Assembly (NCBI RefSeq): GCF_937875265.1
Contig: NZ_CALLXM010000101.1
Coordinates: forward strand, 1 to 13,476
Direction: 5' to 3'
DNA from: an uncultured Acetobacter sp.
GTDB lineage: Bacteria > Pseudomonadota > Alphaproteobacteria > Acetobacterales > Acetobacteraceae
DNA length: 13,476 nt
Shown here: positions 1 to 8,378 of the stretch, in pieces
Layout: each line of letters begins with the position of its first letter
How positions within the stretch are numbered: the first letter of the stretch is position 1
Position numbers and translations under genes: made by a program
The notes under the pieces: generated by a model
Databases searched by the model: none
Told to the model about the DNA's origin: nothing
Seen by the model: the letters and a program-made list of their open reading frames with translations, nothing else

Positions 1-1784
1 TCGCCCGCCCAGCCCTGATTTCGGTCAACCACCTGTGCCTGACCGGCCGCCGAGGCCGCGGCCCGGAAACCCCCATTGTCACCAATGTCAGTTTTGACGT
101 GGCAGAGGGGGAAATGCTGGCCCTGATTGGTGAGTCCGGCTCCGGCAAGACCAGCATCGCTCTTGCCCTGACCGGCTACGCCCGGCAGGAGTGCCGCATT
201 GCAGGAGGCAATCTGCGGGTGGCCGGACATGATGTGTTGACCATGAATGCGCGTGAACTGCATGCCTTCCGTGGCAAGACAATCGCCTATATCGCGCAGA
301 ATGCCGGAGCGGCCTTCAACCCGGCTCTCCCGCTGATGGAGCAGGTGATCGAGCCTGCACTTGTGCACCACATCATGCCCCGCAAGGCGGCTGTGGAACA
401 AGCCATAGCCCTGTTTGACCTCATGGCCCTGCCCTCTCCCCACACAATCGGCACGCGCTACCCGCATGAGTGCTCGGGGGGGCAGCTCCAGCGGATCATG
501 GCCGCCATGGCGCTGATCACCGAGCCGGAAGTAGTCATTTTTGATGAGCCCACGACGGCACTGGATGTCACTACCCAGATCGAGGTGCTGGAAGCCTTTC
601 GTCTGGCCATGCGCCAGTGCGGATTTACCGGCGTCTATGTCACGCATGATCTGGCCATTGTCGCCCAGATGGCAGACCGTGCGGTTGTACTGAAAAACGG
701 CACGGTGCAGGAGGCAGGGACAGCCCGGCAGATCCTGACTGCGCCTGCTCAACCCTATACACAGGCGCTCGTGACGGCTAGTGAGCCGCATACACGCAAC
801 CATGATCCCGCCCCGACCTCCGCTCCGCTGCTGGATGTGCGTAATCTTCTGGTAGGCTACGGCGGCACGACGCCGGATGGACGGCCTGTGCATACCATTC
901 TGGATCAGGTCAGCCTGCCGGTTCTGTCCGGTGAGACGATGGGCATTATCGGAGAATCCGGCTGCGGCAAAAGCACGCTGATCCGCGCCATAGCGGGCAT
1001 CCAGTCATGGTCTGCCGGCAGAATGATGTTTGAAGGGGAGCCTCTTGCACCACAGATCGGCGACCGCTCCCCGCAACAGCGCCAGCATCTGCAACTGGTG
1101 GCGCAGAACGCTGACCTTGTACTGAACCCCGCCATGACCGTGCAGGCCACCCTGCGCAGGGTGCTGACATTTTACGGAGAAGACGCTTCGGATGCCGCTA
1201 TCCGGCATATTCTGGACATGGTGCGCCTGCCTGCTGCCCTGGCCAGCCGTCTGCCCACCCAGCATTCCGGCGGCCAGACGCAGCGCGTCACGCTGGCCCG
1301 CGCGCTGGCTGCTCGCCCGCGTCTTGTACTGTGCGACGAAATAACGGCGGCGCTAGATACCGTCGTCGCAGCTGCCATTCTGGACCTGATGATGGAACTC
1401 AAGCGCGAACTTGGTCTTTCATGGTTGTTTGTAACACATGACCTGCACGCCCTGCGCTCTGTGTGCGACCATGTTGCCGTCCTGTATGCCGGGAACTGTG
1501 TAGAATTTTCCACCATAGCAGCCCTGCAGACTGCCCCTCATCACCCCTACACGCGCAAGCTGGAAGCCTCCGTGCCTGAAATGCGCCCGGACTGGCTGGA
1601 TAGCGTCCTCCGCCAGCATGGACTGAAGCAGGACAAAACAGGCCCGCCCCCGGCAAATGGCTGCCGTTACATGCCACGCTGCCCGTCTGCCGTAGCAGAC
1701 TGCGCAAACACGCCTCCCCCTATGTGGCGAGCACCTTCCGGCGCATTCATCGCCTGCCACCGTACAGCACAAGAGCTGTCCTGA
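1..1784 (+). CDS. Fused di/oligopeptide-type ABC importer ATP-binding protein (5' partial)
   Basis: Energises a peptide/opine-type (Dpp/Opp/Nik) ABC importer at the inner face of the cytoplasmic membrane. Two complete ATPase halves lie in one chain, as in a DppD-DppF fusion. Half 1 has Walker A GESGSGKTS (about nt 129-155), Q-loop AQN, signature CSGGQ (about 472-486), Walker B VVIFDEPTTALD (about 530-565) and H-loop VTHD. Half 2 has Walker A GESGCGKST (about 951-977), signature HSGGQTQR (about 1262-1285), Walker B LVLCDEITAALD and H-loop VTHD. The tail (about 1660-1755) has the spaced Cys pattern RCPSAVADC...C of the oligo_HPY domain, which typically binds the permease. The reading frame is open from base 3 and encodes a normal ABC N-terminus before the GTG at 99, so the true start is upstream of the window. 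The second Walker B has Ile where Pro is usual. Permeases and binding protein are presumably further upstream. The ATPase family is certain; the substrate is unknown. Confidence 0.93.
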   Translation, partial: ARPALISVNHLCLTGRRGRGPETPIVTNVSFDVAEGEMLALIGESGSGKTSIALALTGYARQECRIAGGNLRVAGHDVLTMNARELHAFRGKTIAYIAQNAGAAFNPALPLMEQVIEPALVHHIMPRKAAVEQAIALFDLMALPSPHTIGTRYPHECSGGQLQRIMAAMALITEPEVVIFDEPTTALDVTTQIEVLEAFRLAMRQCGFTGVYVTHDLAIVAQMADRAVVLKNGTVQEAGTARQILTAPAQPYTQALVTASEPHTRNHDPAPTSAPLLDVRNLLVGYGGTTPDGRPVHTILDQVSLPVLSGETMGIIGESGCGKSTLIRAIAGIQSWSAGRMMFEGEPLAPQIGDRSPQQRQHLQLVAQNADLVLNPAMTVQATLRRVLTFYGEDASDAAIRHILDMVRLPAALASRLPTQHSGGQTQRVTLARALAARPRLVLCDEITAALDTVVAAAILDLMMELKRELGLSWLFVTHDLHALRSVCDHVAVLYAGNCVEFSTIAALQTAPHHPYTRKLEASVPEMRPDWLDSVLRQHGLKQDKTGPPPANGCRYMPRCPSAVADCANTPPPMWRAPSGAFIACHRTAQELS

Positions 1785-1808
1785 CCCTTCGCACTTAGGA
1801 GACCAAGC

Positions 1809-3272
1809 ATGCCCCAACCCACCCTGAATGATGCGACGCTCTTCCGCCAGCAGGCCTTTATTGCCGGAACCTGGTACGATGCGGCAGATGGTCAGAGCAT
1901 TGATGTCGATAATCCTGCCAGTGGGAACATCATTGGCTCCGTACCCGCCTGCACAGTGGATGACACGCAAACGGCGATAGAGGCAGCGCGCATTGCCCAG
2001 ATAGCCTGGCGCACCAAAACAGGAAGCCAGCGGGCAGACATTCTGCACAGCTGGTACCAGCTTGTTCTGGACAATGTGGAAGACCTTGCCCGGATCATGA
2101 CAGCCGAGCAGGGCAAGGTTCTGGCGGAAGCGCGCGGCGAAGTGCGTTATGCCGCCTCCTTCCTGAAATGGTACGCCGAGGAAGCAAGACGGAGCGAAGG
2201 CAGCATCCTGACCACAGCAGACCCCGCCCGCCGTGTGCTTGTGCTCAAGCAGCCCATTGGTGTGACTGCCGCCATTACGCCATGGAATTTCCCTCTGGCC
2301 ATGATCACCCGCAAATGTGGACCTGCAATAGCCGCAGGGTGCAGTATGGTGATCAAACCCTCTGAATTCACCCCGTTTTCTGCCCTCGCTCTTGCAGCTC
2401 TTGCAGAACGTGCAGGACTGCCTGCCGGGCTGCTCAGCGTTGTAACAGGCTGGCCTGCTGCCGTAGGAAAAGTGCTGACAGAGAGCCCAATTATCCGCAA
2501 GCTGACCTTTACCGGCTCCACCGGCGTCGGCAAAATCCTGCTTGAACAATCTGCTACCACCGTAAAAAAATGCAGTATGGAACTGGGGGGGAACGCTCCT
2601 TTTCTGGTGTTCGATGATGCTGATGTGGACGCCGCTGCTGAAGGCATCATGCAGAGCAAATTCCGCAATGCTGGCCAGACCTGTGTCTGCGCAAACCGTG
2701 TGCTGGTACAAGACGGGATATGGGACCAGCTCCTGCCTGTCATCATGGAAAAAGTGAATGCTCTCCAGGTTGGTGCAGGATTGGAACCAGGCAGCACCAT
2801 CGGTCCCCTGATCAATGAGGGCGCAGTAGCTAAAGTACGCGCGCATGTTGAGGACGCACTGGCCAAAGGCGCGTGCTATGTTGGCCCCCCGCTCCGCACC
2901 GAGGGGCGCTTTGTCTGGCCCGTTGTGCTGGAAGGTGCGACGACTGACATGCGTATCGCATCAGAAGAAACATTCGGACCTGTGCTTCCCCTCTTCCGCT
3001 TCAAGACGGAAGAGGAAGCGGTCCGCATTGCCAACGATACCCCCTTTGGTCTGGCGAGCTACTTTTTTACCAACGATATTCGCCGCCTGTGGCGCGTTGG
3101 CGAAGCACTGGAATTCGGGATGATTGGGCACAATACCGGTGCCATCTCCATGGAAAGCGTGCCGTTTGGCGGGGTGAAGGAATCCGGGCTTGGCCGTGAA
3201 GGCGGCCATGCGGGCATGGAAGAATTCTTGGAAATGAAAAGCCTGCACCTCGGCGGCCTTGACGTTTCATAG
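1809..3272 (+). CDS. gabD: NAD(P)-dependent succinate-semialdehyde dehydrogenase (GabD type)
   Basis: Cytosolic aldehyde dehydrogenase that oxidises succinate semialdehyde (or glutarate semialdehyde in close relatives) to the dicarboxylate, the last step of GABA, putrescine and related amine breakdown. The 487-residue length fits E. coli GabD (about 482). Visible motifs are PWNFP (158-162), KPSE (183-186), the coenzyme loop FTGSTGVG (234-241), general base Glu258 in MELGGNAP and catalytic Cys292 in GQTCVCANR. Long blocks match GabD as remembered, for example FRNAGQTCVCANR and PFSALALA. Glu186 sits where E. coli GabD has Ser, the position contacting the adenosine ribose, so NAD+ rather than NADP+ may be preferred (inference). 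An AGGAG at 1797-1801 lies 7 nt before the ATG. The gene starts 24 nt after the ABC gene, so the two are probably cotranscribed. ALDH identity is near certain; the exact semialdehyde is less so. Confidence 0.92.
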   Translation: MPQPTLNDATLFRQQAFIAGTWYDAADGQSIDVDNPASGNIIGSVPACTVDDTQTAIEAARIAQIAWRTKTGSQRADILHSWYQLVLDNVEDLARIMTAEQGKVLAEARGEVRYAASFLKWYAEEARRSEGSILTTADPARRVLVLKQPIGVTAAITPWNFPLAMITRKCGPAIAAGCSMVIKPSEFTPFSALALAALAERAGLPAGLLSVVTGWPAAVGKVLTESPIIRKLTFTGSTGVGKILLEQSATTVKKCSMELGGNAPFLVFDDADVDAAAEGIMQSKFRNAGQTCVCANRVLVQDGIWDQLLPVIMEKVNALQVGAGLEPGSTIGPLINEGAVAKVRAHVEDALAKGACYVGPPLRTEGRFVWPVVLEGATTDMRIASEETFGPVLPLFRFKTEEEAVRIANDTPFGLASYFFTNDIRRLWRVGEALEFGMIGHNTGAISMESVPFGGVKESGLGREGGHAGMEEFLEMKSLHLGGLDVS

Positions 3273-3300
3273 TCGGAACATTCTGATTAATATTCTCTCT

Positions 3301-3339
3301 CGCCCCACCTCGGGGCGCCCCATCCTGTCCCGGAGACAG
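3301..3339 (+). other. Two consecutive small stem-loops before the Lrp-type gene
   Basis: In the 75-nt gap after gabD, CGCCCC (3301-3306) pairs with GGGGCG (3312-3317) around a 5-nt loop. CTGTC (3325-3329) pairs with GACAG (3335-3339) around CCGGA. No T-run follows the first stem, so it is not a standard terminator; it may attenuate or stabilise the upstream message. The second stem would enclose the only purine-rich ribosome-binding candidate (GGAGA, 3332-3336), which lies 11 nt from the ATG at 3348. Confidence 0.4.
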
Positions 3340-3347
3340 TCTTAGCC

Positions 3348-3845
3348 ATGCAGCCCACCCCGAAGCTCGACAGGATTGACCTGAAAATTCTCACGCAGTT
3401 GCAGCGCAACGGTCGCCTGACCAATGTTGAGCTTGCCAACCGGGTTGGCCTTTCGGCCAGCCCCTGCCTCATCCGCGTCAAACGGCTGGAGGCTGCAGGC
3501 TATATCACCGGGTACGGCGCGCAGATTGATATCCGGAAAATAACCTCAATTCTAACCGTTTTTACGGAAATAACGCTCTCCGATCATCGCCGCCATGATT
3601 TTGCACGGTTTGAAGGCCACATCAGCAAACTTGATACAGTTGTGGAGTGCCACCTGATCAGCGGTGGCTATGACTATCTGGTCAAGTTCGTGACCCGTGA
3701 TGTGGAACACTACCAGACTATCATGGAAAACCTTCTCGAGTTGAACATCGGAATTGAAAAATACTTCAGTTACATCGTCATAAAATCACCCATCGTAAAA
3801 GAGTCTTTCCCTATTCAGGATTTTTTCCCGGAGCAGAAGATTTGA
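3348..3845 (+). CDS. Lrp/AsnC family transcriptional regulator
   Basis: DNA-binding feast/famine regulator of 165 residues, the usual size for the family. The N-terminal helix-turn-helix (about residues 7-60) starts with LDRIDLKILTQLQRNGR and includes the recognition region VGLSASPCLIRVKRLEAAGYI. The C-terminal RAM/AsnC ligand-binding and oligomerisation domain (about 68-150) carries the characteristic SGGYDYLVKFV. Such proteins usually sense an amino acid or related metabolite and control adjacent catabolic or transport genes, often including their own. Its position between gabD and the acetyltransferase makes it the likely local regulator. The ribosome-binding site is weak and lies in a possible hairpin. 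The stop TGA at 3843-3845 overlaps the next start. The family is certain; effector and targets are unknown. Confidence 0.94.
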   Translation: MQPTPKLDRIDLKILTQLQRNGRLTNVELANRVGLSASPCLIRVKRLEAAGYITGYGAQIDIRKITSILTVFTEITLSDHRRHDFARFEGHISKLDTVVECHLISGGYDYLVKFVTRDVEHYQTIMENLLELNIGIEKYFSYIVIKSPIVKESFPIQDFFPEQKI

Positions 3846-4729
3846 TCCAGAACACATCCCTCTCTCCCGTGTCGCAAGCGCAAATCTCGTTCCGTCCCAT
3901 GCAGAGTGATGATCTTGCTCAGGCATGGCAACTCTCCAAGGATCTTGCCTGGCCCCACCGTCTTGAAGACTGGGAGCAGATGTTCAGCCTCGGTCACGGC
4001 ATGGTCGCCATTACACCTGATGATGCGGTTATCGGCACAATCTTGTGGTGGGCGTGGGGTTCGCAGGCCGCCTGTCTGGGCATGATCATTGTCAGCCCAG
4101 CCTGGCAGGGGCATGGCATTGGCAAGCAACTCATGGCGCTGGCACGGCAGGCCCTCCCCGGATACAGGCTGCATCTGAACGCGACCTCCGTCGGTGTCCC
4201 CCTCTACGAAAAAACTGGCTTTCATTCCACCGGCGTCATTGCGCAGCATCAGGGGAATGTTTCCACGGTGCCGCTCATTCCCCTGCCTGAAGGCTGCCGG
4301 ATGCGCCCCATGGGCAGTGCGGACCTGAGCACCATCTGCGCCATGGACCATGCTACGCTCAGAATGGACCGTTCAGCCCTGATCGAACTGCTGATGAACG
4401 ATGGCCGGGGAATTGTGGTCGATTCAGAAAAAGGCATTCTCGGGTTTTCATTCTGCCGAAAATTCGGTTGGGGACAGGTTGCTGGACCGGTCATTGCGCA
4501 AGACCCGGTGTTTGCCCTGCCCATGCTGGCCTACTGGGCCGGTACCTGCGCAGGGCAGTTTCTGCGGACCGATATTCCGCAGGATGAGACTGTAGCCACG
4601 CTACTGGACCAGTGGGGTCTGCTGCGCGTGGGGTCCGTTGTCTCCATGACAACAGAACCCACAGAAAGCACTGCCAGCACACAAGACACTCCTTCCTGTT
4701 TCGCCCTGTGCAGTCAGGCATTTGGCTGA
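3842..4729 (+). CDS. Two-domain GNAT family N-acetyltransferase
   Basis: Predicted cytosolic acyl-CoA-dependent N-acyltransferase of 295 residues. The N-terminal GNAT fold (about 14-135) contains motif A, IIVSPAWQGHGIGKQLM (82-98), with the Q-x-x-G-x-G pyrophosphate loop, then NATSVGVPLYEKTGF (113-127), typical of GNAT motif B. The second half (about 150-270, starting GCRMRPMGSADL) resembles the C-terminal GNAT-like domain Acetyltransf_18, which lacks a clear CoA loop. The start is a TTG at 3842 overlapping the regulator's TGA (TTGA), with GGAG at 3830-3833 eight nt upstream; this indicates translational coupling. The acceptor is unknown; the setting suggests a small amine or amino acid (inference). 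The last 25 residues are Ser/Thr-rich and look unstructured. Confidence 0.88.
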   Translation: MIQNTSLSPVSQAQISFRPMQSDDLAQAWQLSKDLAWPHRLEDWEQMFSLGHGMVAITPDDAVIGTILWWAWGSQAACLGMIIVSPAWQGHGIGKQLMALARQALPGYRLHLNATSVGVPLYEKTGFHSTGVIAQHQGNVSTVPLIPLPEGCRMRPMGSADLSTICAMDHATLRMDRSALIELLMNDGRGIVVDSEKGILGFSFCRKFGWGQVAGPVIAQDPVFALPMLAYWAGTCAGQFLRTDIPQDETVATLLDQWGLLRVGSVVSMTTEPTESTASTQDTPSCFALCSQAFG

Positions 4730-4769
4730 GCGATCACGCCCCTTATCTTTCCCTGTAGGATGACCACGC

Positions 4770-5699
4770 ATGTCTTTTCTGCTCAAATCCACCCAAGAGC
4801 GGGCAAAGGTCTGGAAACCGCTTTTCAACAGCGCCCTGCCCGACCTTGCATTCCATGTCTGGCCGGAAACAGGTGATCCTGAAGAAGTCCGCTTTTTGGC
4901 TGCCTGGGAACCTCCAGCCGATCTGCTGACACGTTTCCCCAACCTTGAAGTCATTTTCTCTGTTGGCGCGGGCGTCGATCAGTTCGACATGTCCGCCATC
5001 CCCAAGCATGTGACCATTATCCGCATGATAGAACCCGGCCTGACAGAAGGCATGGTGGACTACGTTCTGTGGGCAACGCTCACCCTGCACCGTGATGGGT
5101 TGACCTACATTGCCCAACAGAAACAGCACATCTGGAAGGCACGGCCCAATCTGGTGGCTGCGCAACGGCGCGTCGGGATTATGGGCATGGGCACACTCGG
5201 TGCCCCGGTTGCACAGGCTCTGGCCCTGAACGGGTTTACTTGTAGCGGGTGGTCACGCTCACGGCACTCCGTGCCCGATATCACATGTTACGCCGGGCCG
5301 GAAGAACTGGATACGTTTCTGACAACAACGGACATTCTTATCTGCCTGCTGCCTCTGACAGATGCCACGCGCGGCATTCTCAATGCCAGCCTGTTTGAAA
5401 AACTTCCCAAAGGGGCACAGATCATCAACGCTGCACGTGGCGCACACCTTGTAGTGCCCGATCTGCTGGAAATGCTGGAAAGCGGGCAGATCAGCGGGGC
5501 CATTCTGGATGTAACTGACCCGGAACCCCTGCCCGTCGACAGCCCGTTATGGGATGATCCGCGTATCCTCATCACCCCGCATATTGCCAGCAGCAGCCAG
5601 ACGGAAACGGCGGGCCAAGTGCTGCTGGATACCGTGCAACGCTACCTTGAAGGAGAGAGGAATTTTCCGTCCAGGGTGGACCGCTCCAAGGGGTATTGA
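4770..5699 (+). CDS. ghrA: Glyoxylate/hydroxypyruvate reductase A-type 2-hydroxyacid dehydrogenase
   Basis: D-isomer-specific 2-hydroxyacid dehydrogenase (309 residues; E. coli GhrA is about 312) that reduces glyoxylate, hydroxypyruvate or a similar 2-oxoacid in the cytosol. The Rossmann loop GMGTLG is at 139-144. WSRSR (161-165) supplies Ser/Arg residues suited to the NADPH 2'-phosphate, as in GhrA's WSRTRK. Catalytic residues are visible as Arg223 (NAARG), Glu252 (DPEPLP) and His271 (TPHIAS). SPLWDDPRILITPH matches the GhrA subfamily closely. An AGGA lies 8 nt upstream of the ATG. The gene starts 40 nt after the GNAT gene and is the last of the forward train; the next gene is convergent. 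It could remove an oxoacid made by the nearby flavin oxidase (inference). The symbol rests on subfamily resemblance. Confidence 0.88.
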   Translation: MSFLLKSTQERAKVWKPLFNSALPDLAFHVWPETGDPEEVRFLAAWEPPADLLTRFPNLEVIFSVGAGVDQFDMSAIPKHVTIIRMIEPGLTEGMVDYVLWATLTLHRDGLTYIAQQKQHIWKARPNLVAAQRRVGIMGMGTLGAPVAQALALNGFTCSGWSRSRHSVPDITCYAGPEELDTFLTTTDILICLLPLTDATRGILNASLFEKLPKGAQIINAARGAHLVVPDLLEMLESGQISGAILDVTDPEPLPVDSPLWDDPRILITPHIASSSQTETAGQVLLDTVQRYLEGERNFPSRVDRSKGY

Positions 5700-5731
5700 C
5701 GCCATTGCGCCTTTAAGAGAAATTTCCCTTT

Positions 5732-7015
5732 TCAAGCCCTGAAGTTCTGCACGTAATCCTTGGCCCGGTAATAGGCTCCCACAACCGGCAAGGCATAGGA
5801 TGCCAGACCATAAAAGGGAATCTTGGGCCATGAGCGGCCTGCAAGCGGATTGGTATCAGGCATCCCAGCCATAGCTTCTGCCATGCGCTGCCCCATATAG
5901 ACGGACATCTGCGTACCGTGCCCGCTATAGCCCATGGTGTAATAGACACCGTTCCATTGCCCGGCCCGTGGCAGGCGATCAACGGTCATATCGACATCCC
6001 CACCCCAGCAATATTCGATTTTCACATCCGGCAACCCGGGCAAGGTGCGCCGCATGGCCGCAAGCAGCATGTGCCCGCTGACAATATCGGTTGTGGTGCG
6101 AGATCGGGAAAAACTAGCCCGACCACCAAAGATCAGTCTGTGGTCAGCCGTCGCGCGGAAATAATTGTGAATATTCTGCATGGTCACAACATTCTGGCCA
6201 CCGGGCATCACCTGTTCCAGCGTTGCGGCATCCATAGGTTCAGTGGCGACAATAAAGCTCCCCACGGGCATGATCCGCTGGCGAAACCATGATGGACCAT
6301 GACGACTGGTCCCCGTTGCCATCAGCACAGATTTGGCAACAATCTTGCCCCGAGGCGTGCTGACCTCAAAACATCCCAGCCCGGACTTTATGCCTGTCAT
6401 GGGGGTCTGTTCAAAAATCAGGCCACCGGCCTTCTGCACAGCCTGCGCCAGCCCCACCCCAAAACGGCCCATATGCATACGCCCGCTATGGGGATAGATC
6501 AGGCCGCTATTGAACAGGTCCGACCTCAGTTCATCCTGGATCTGGGCATCACTGATGAACCGCACATCCGGGTCCGCACTCTTGTGCAGCAACTCATGAT
6601 CCGCCTGCAGCGCAGCACGATGCGCTGGCAGATTTCCAACCTTCAGCTTGCCGCATCGCACAAAGTCACAATCAATGGCATTGTTGCGCACAATCGCTTC
6701 AACAGTATCGACCGCCTTGTTAAAAACCTTGTACAGCGACGTCGCCTTTTCTTCCCCCATCGTCTTGCAGGCAAGGGAGAAACTGCCAGCCAGCCCGTTA
6801 TTGACATGCCCGCCATTACGGCCGGAGGCCTCGCCAACAACGCGCTCACGTTCAAGCACAACGACAGAAGCCCCAAGCTCTCGCAGGCGCAATGCAGCAG
6901 AGAGGCCACTAAAACCACCCCCGACCACCACGGCATCCACCGTGCCGGGCATGGCCTCAGTGGGACTGGCCATAAACAAGGGGGCCGTTTCTAGCCAGTA
7001 GGAGGTCAATTTCAT
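5732..7015 (-). CDS. FAD-dependent oxidoreductase, DAO superfamily (PuuB/OrdL-like)
   Basis: Predicted flavin amine or amino-acid oxidase/dehydrogenase of 427 residues. A dinucleotide-binding fold opens the protein: GGGFSG (32-37) with the ribose-binding Glu55 in VVVLE. It is followed by GEASGRNGGH (61-70), the FAD-contact motif typical of the gamma-glutamylputrescine oxidase (PuuB) group. The C-terminal FAD segment reads MGYSGHGTQMS (about 386-396). PuuB oxidises an amine to an aldehyde, releasing ammonia and peroxide; relatives act on other amines, opines or N-methyl amino acids. It is last in the reverse operon, 21 nt after the MFS gene, with GGGG about 10 nt before the ATG. GabD on the opposite strand would suit a semialdehyde product, but PuuA, PuuC and PuuD are absent here, so gamma-glutamylputrescine is not established as substrate. 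Confidence 0.88.
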   Translation of the reverse strand: MKLTSYWLETAPLFMASPTEAMPGTVDAVVVGGGFSGLSAALRLRELGASVVVLERERVVGEASGRNGGHVNNGLAGSFSLACKTMGEEKATSLYKVFNKAVDTVEAIVRNNAIDCDFVRCGKLKVGNLPAHRAALQADHELLHKSADPDVRFISDAQIQDELRSDLFNSGLIYPHSGRMHMGRFGVGLAQAVQKAGGLIFEQTPMTGIKSGLGCFEVSTPRGKIVAKSVLMATGTSRHGPSWFRQRIMPVGSFIVATEPMDAATLEQVMPGGQNVVTMQNIHNYFRATADHRLIFGGRASFSRSRTTTDIVSGHMLLAAMRRTLPGLPDVKIEYCWGGDVDMTVDRLPRAGQWNGVYYTMGYSGHGTQMSVYMGQRMAEAMAGMPDTNPLAGRSWPKIPFYGLASYALPVVGAYYRAKDYVQNFRA

Positions 7016-7036
7016 AACATGTTCCCCAGTACTATC

Positions 7037-8365
7037 TCAGGAAAGAGTAATATGGCTGGCTTGAGAAAGACTAAGCCCTGCTGTTTCAGGAGCCCAGCGC
7101 CAGGATATGAAGGCCCCCAGAGCAAGAAGGCCAAAAGCTGCAAACAACGTTGCCCGCACACCAAAATGAGCAACCCCGATAGGAAGAAGAAACGTACCCA
7201 AAGCAGCGCCCAGCCTGCTGGCAGACGATGCAAACCCGACTGCGGTGCCCCGTATTTCTGTGGGGAACAGCTCATTGGGATAGACAAACTGCAAGCCGCT
7301 ACCGGCAGCTTCCACAGCCGAATAGACAATAAACGCGCCCAGCACGGCCCAACCTGCTTCACCTGACCACAAGGCAATAAAGAGCAGGGAAAGAGCCGCC
7401 AGAACAAAGGACCAGATCAGAAGTGTTCTGCGTCCAATGAGATTGATCAACCCGAACGTGACCGGAAGGATCCCCAGAAATGTAAAGCAGGTGACCACAC
7501 AGGCCGCCAGAATGGGGTTACTCATGTGCATCTGCGCCAGAATCTGGGCCTGCAACGTATGGATTGAAAAAGCTGGAGCGCTTTGCAAAATCCAGAATGC
7601 GCTGACAAAAATTAGCATTTTACGATAACGCGGGCCACATAACTTGCCCACAATCTGACGTATGCCTCCGGCAGGTGCCGCAGGCTGCATCCCTTCAAAA
7701 GAAATATCGGCCTTCAGAAACGTACCAACAATATGCCGGGCCTCTGCCACCCGGCCAACATTCATCAGCCAGAGCGGAGATTCCGGCATCCCTGCCCGAC
7801 ACAGCAGCAGAACCAGTGAAGGGACAAAGCTGGAACCCATGACAAGTTGCCAGTTTTCAGGGAAAAACGAGAGCAGCGCATACCCCGCAACAAAGCTGCA
7901 CACATAGCCCAGCCACCAGAAGGTAATAAGCCCGCTCAAAGCAGGACCACGCCAGCGCCGAGGCATGAACTCCGTCACATAAGCCGTCGCAATCGGATAA
8001 TCCGCACCAATGGCAATCCCGATCAGAAACCGCCAGACCAGCAATGCTGTAAAACTGGCACAAAAATACTGTGCGGCAGAAAAGACCGTGAACATGAAAA
8101 TATTCACGGTGTAGAGAACTTTTCGTCCAAACCGGTCAGCCGCCATCCCCCCGGCAAGACCACCGATAAAGACCCCCAGCAGAGAGGCCGCCCCGACAAG
8201 CCCGGTTGCATCAGCACTCAAATGAAAGCTGGAGACCAGAATTGGAAGCACAACACCAATAACGCCCAGAATGTAACCATCGCAAAACGGTCCGCCACCA
8301 GCAACAAGAGCAAGGCGCAAATGAAAGGCTGATGCCGGGACATCATCAAGTGTCCGGACTTGCAT
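7037..8365 (-). CDS. MFS transporter, sugar-porter/metabolite:H+ symporter type
   Basis: Twelve-helix inner-membrane carrier of 442 residues. Family signatures are ordered as in the sugar-porter and metabolite:H+ symporter branches: DRFGRK (77-82) between helices 2 and 3, RFLIGIAIGADYPI (112-125) in helix 4, PESPLWL (194-200) after helix 6, GRR (311-313) between helices 8 and 9, PNELFPTEIRGTAVGF (363-378) after helix 10 and APETAGLSL (425-433) at the tail. The branch includes carriers for sugars, aromatic acids, nicotinate and similar organic acids, so substrate cannot be read from it. An AAGG about 9 nt upstream of the ATG overlaps the region just after the HAD stop, 13 nt away. It may take the compound delivered by the TonB receptor across the inner membrane (inference). 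Confidence 0.93.
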   Translation of the reverse strand: MQVRTLDDVPASAFHLRLALVAGGGPFCDGYILGVIGVVLPILVSSFHLSADATGLVGAASLLGVFIGGLAGGMAADRFGRKVLYTVNIFMFTVFSAAQYFCASFTALLVWRFLIGIAIGADYPIATAYVTEFMPRRWRGPALSGLITFWWLGYVCSFVAGYALLSFFPENWQLVMGSSFVPSLVLLLCRAGMPESPLWLMNVGRVAEARHIVGTFLKADISFEGMQPAAPAGGIRQIVGKLCGPRYRKMLIFVSAFWILQSAPAFSIHTLQAQILAQMHMSNPILAACVVTCFTFLGILPVTFGLINLIGRRTLLIWSFVLAALSLLFIALWSGEAGWAVLGAFIVYSAVEAAGSGLQFVYPNELFPTEIRGTAVGFASSASRLGAALGTFLLPIGVAHFGVRATLFAAFGLLALGAFISWRWAPETAGLSLSQASHITLS

Positions 8366-8378
8366 GTTTTACGGCCTT

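Noticed and set aside
1419..2846. Long open frame of 475 codons on the minus strand
   Set aside because: It lies opposite the ABC ATPase and GabD genes, which have full family motifs. Its translation is rich in Cys, Gly and His and shows no domain; it is a codon-bias shadow.
5700..5731. Bidirectional terminator between the convergent gene trains
   Set aside because: There is only a short loop-less GAAATTTC palindrome in a 32-nt gap; no stem with a loop and T-run was found.
6299..6994. 231-codon open frame on the plus strand
   Set aside because: It is antisense to the FAD oxidoreductase, which carries clear FAD motifs; no motif or ribosome-binding site supports the antisense frame.
7847..8332. 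161-codon plus-strand frame
   Set aside because: Antisense to the MFS transporter; its Lys/Gln/Pro-rich composition is what results from reading hydrophobic helices backwards.
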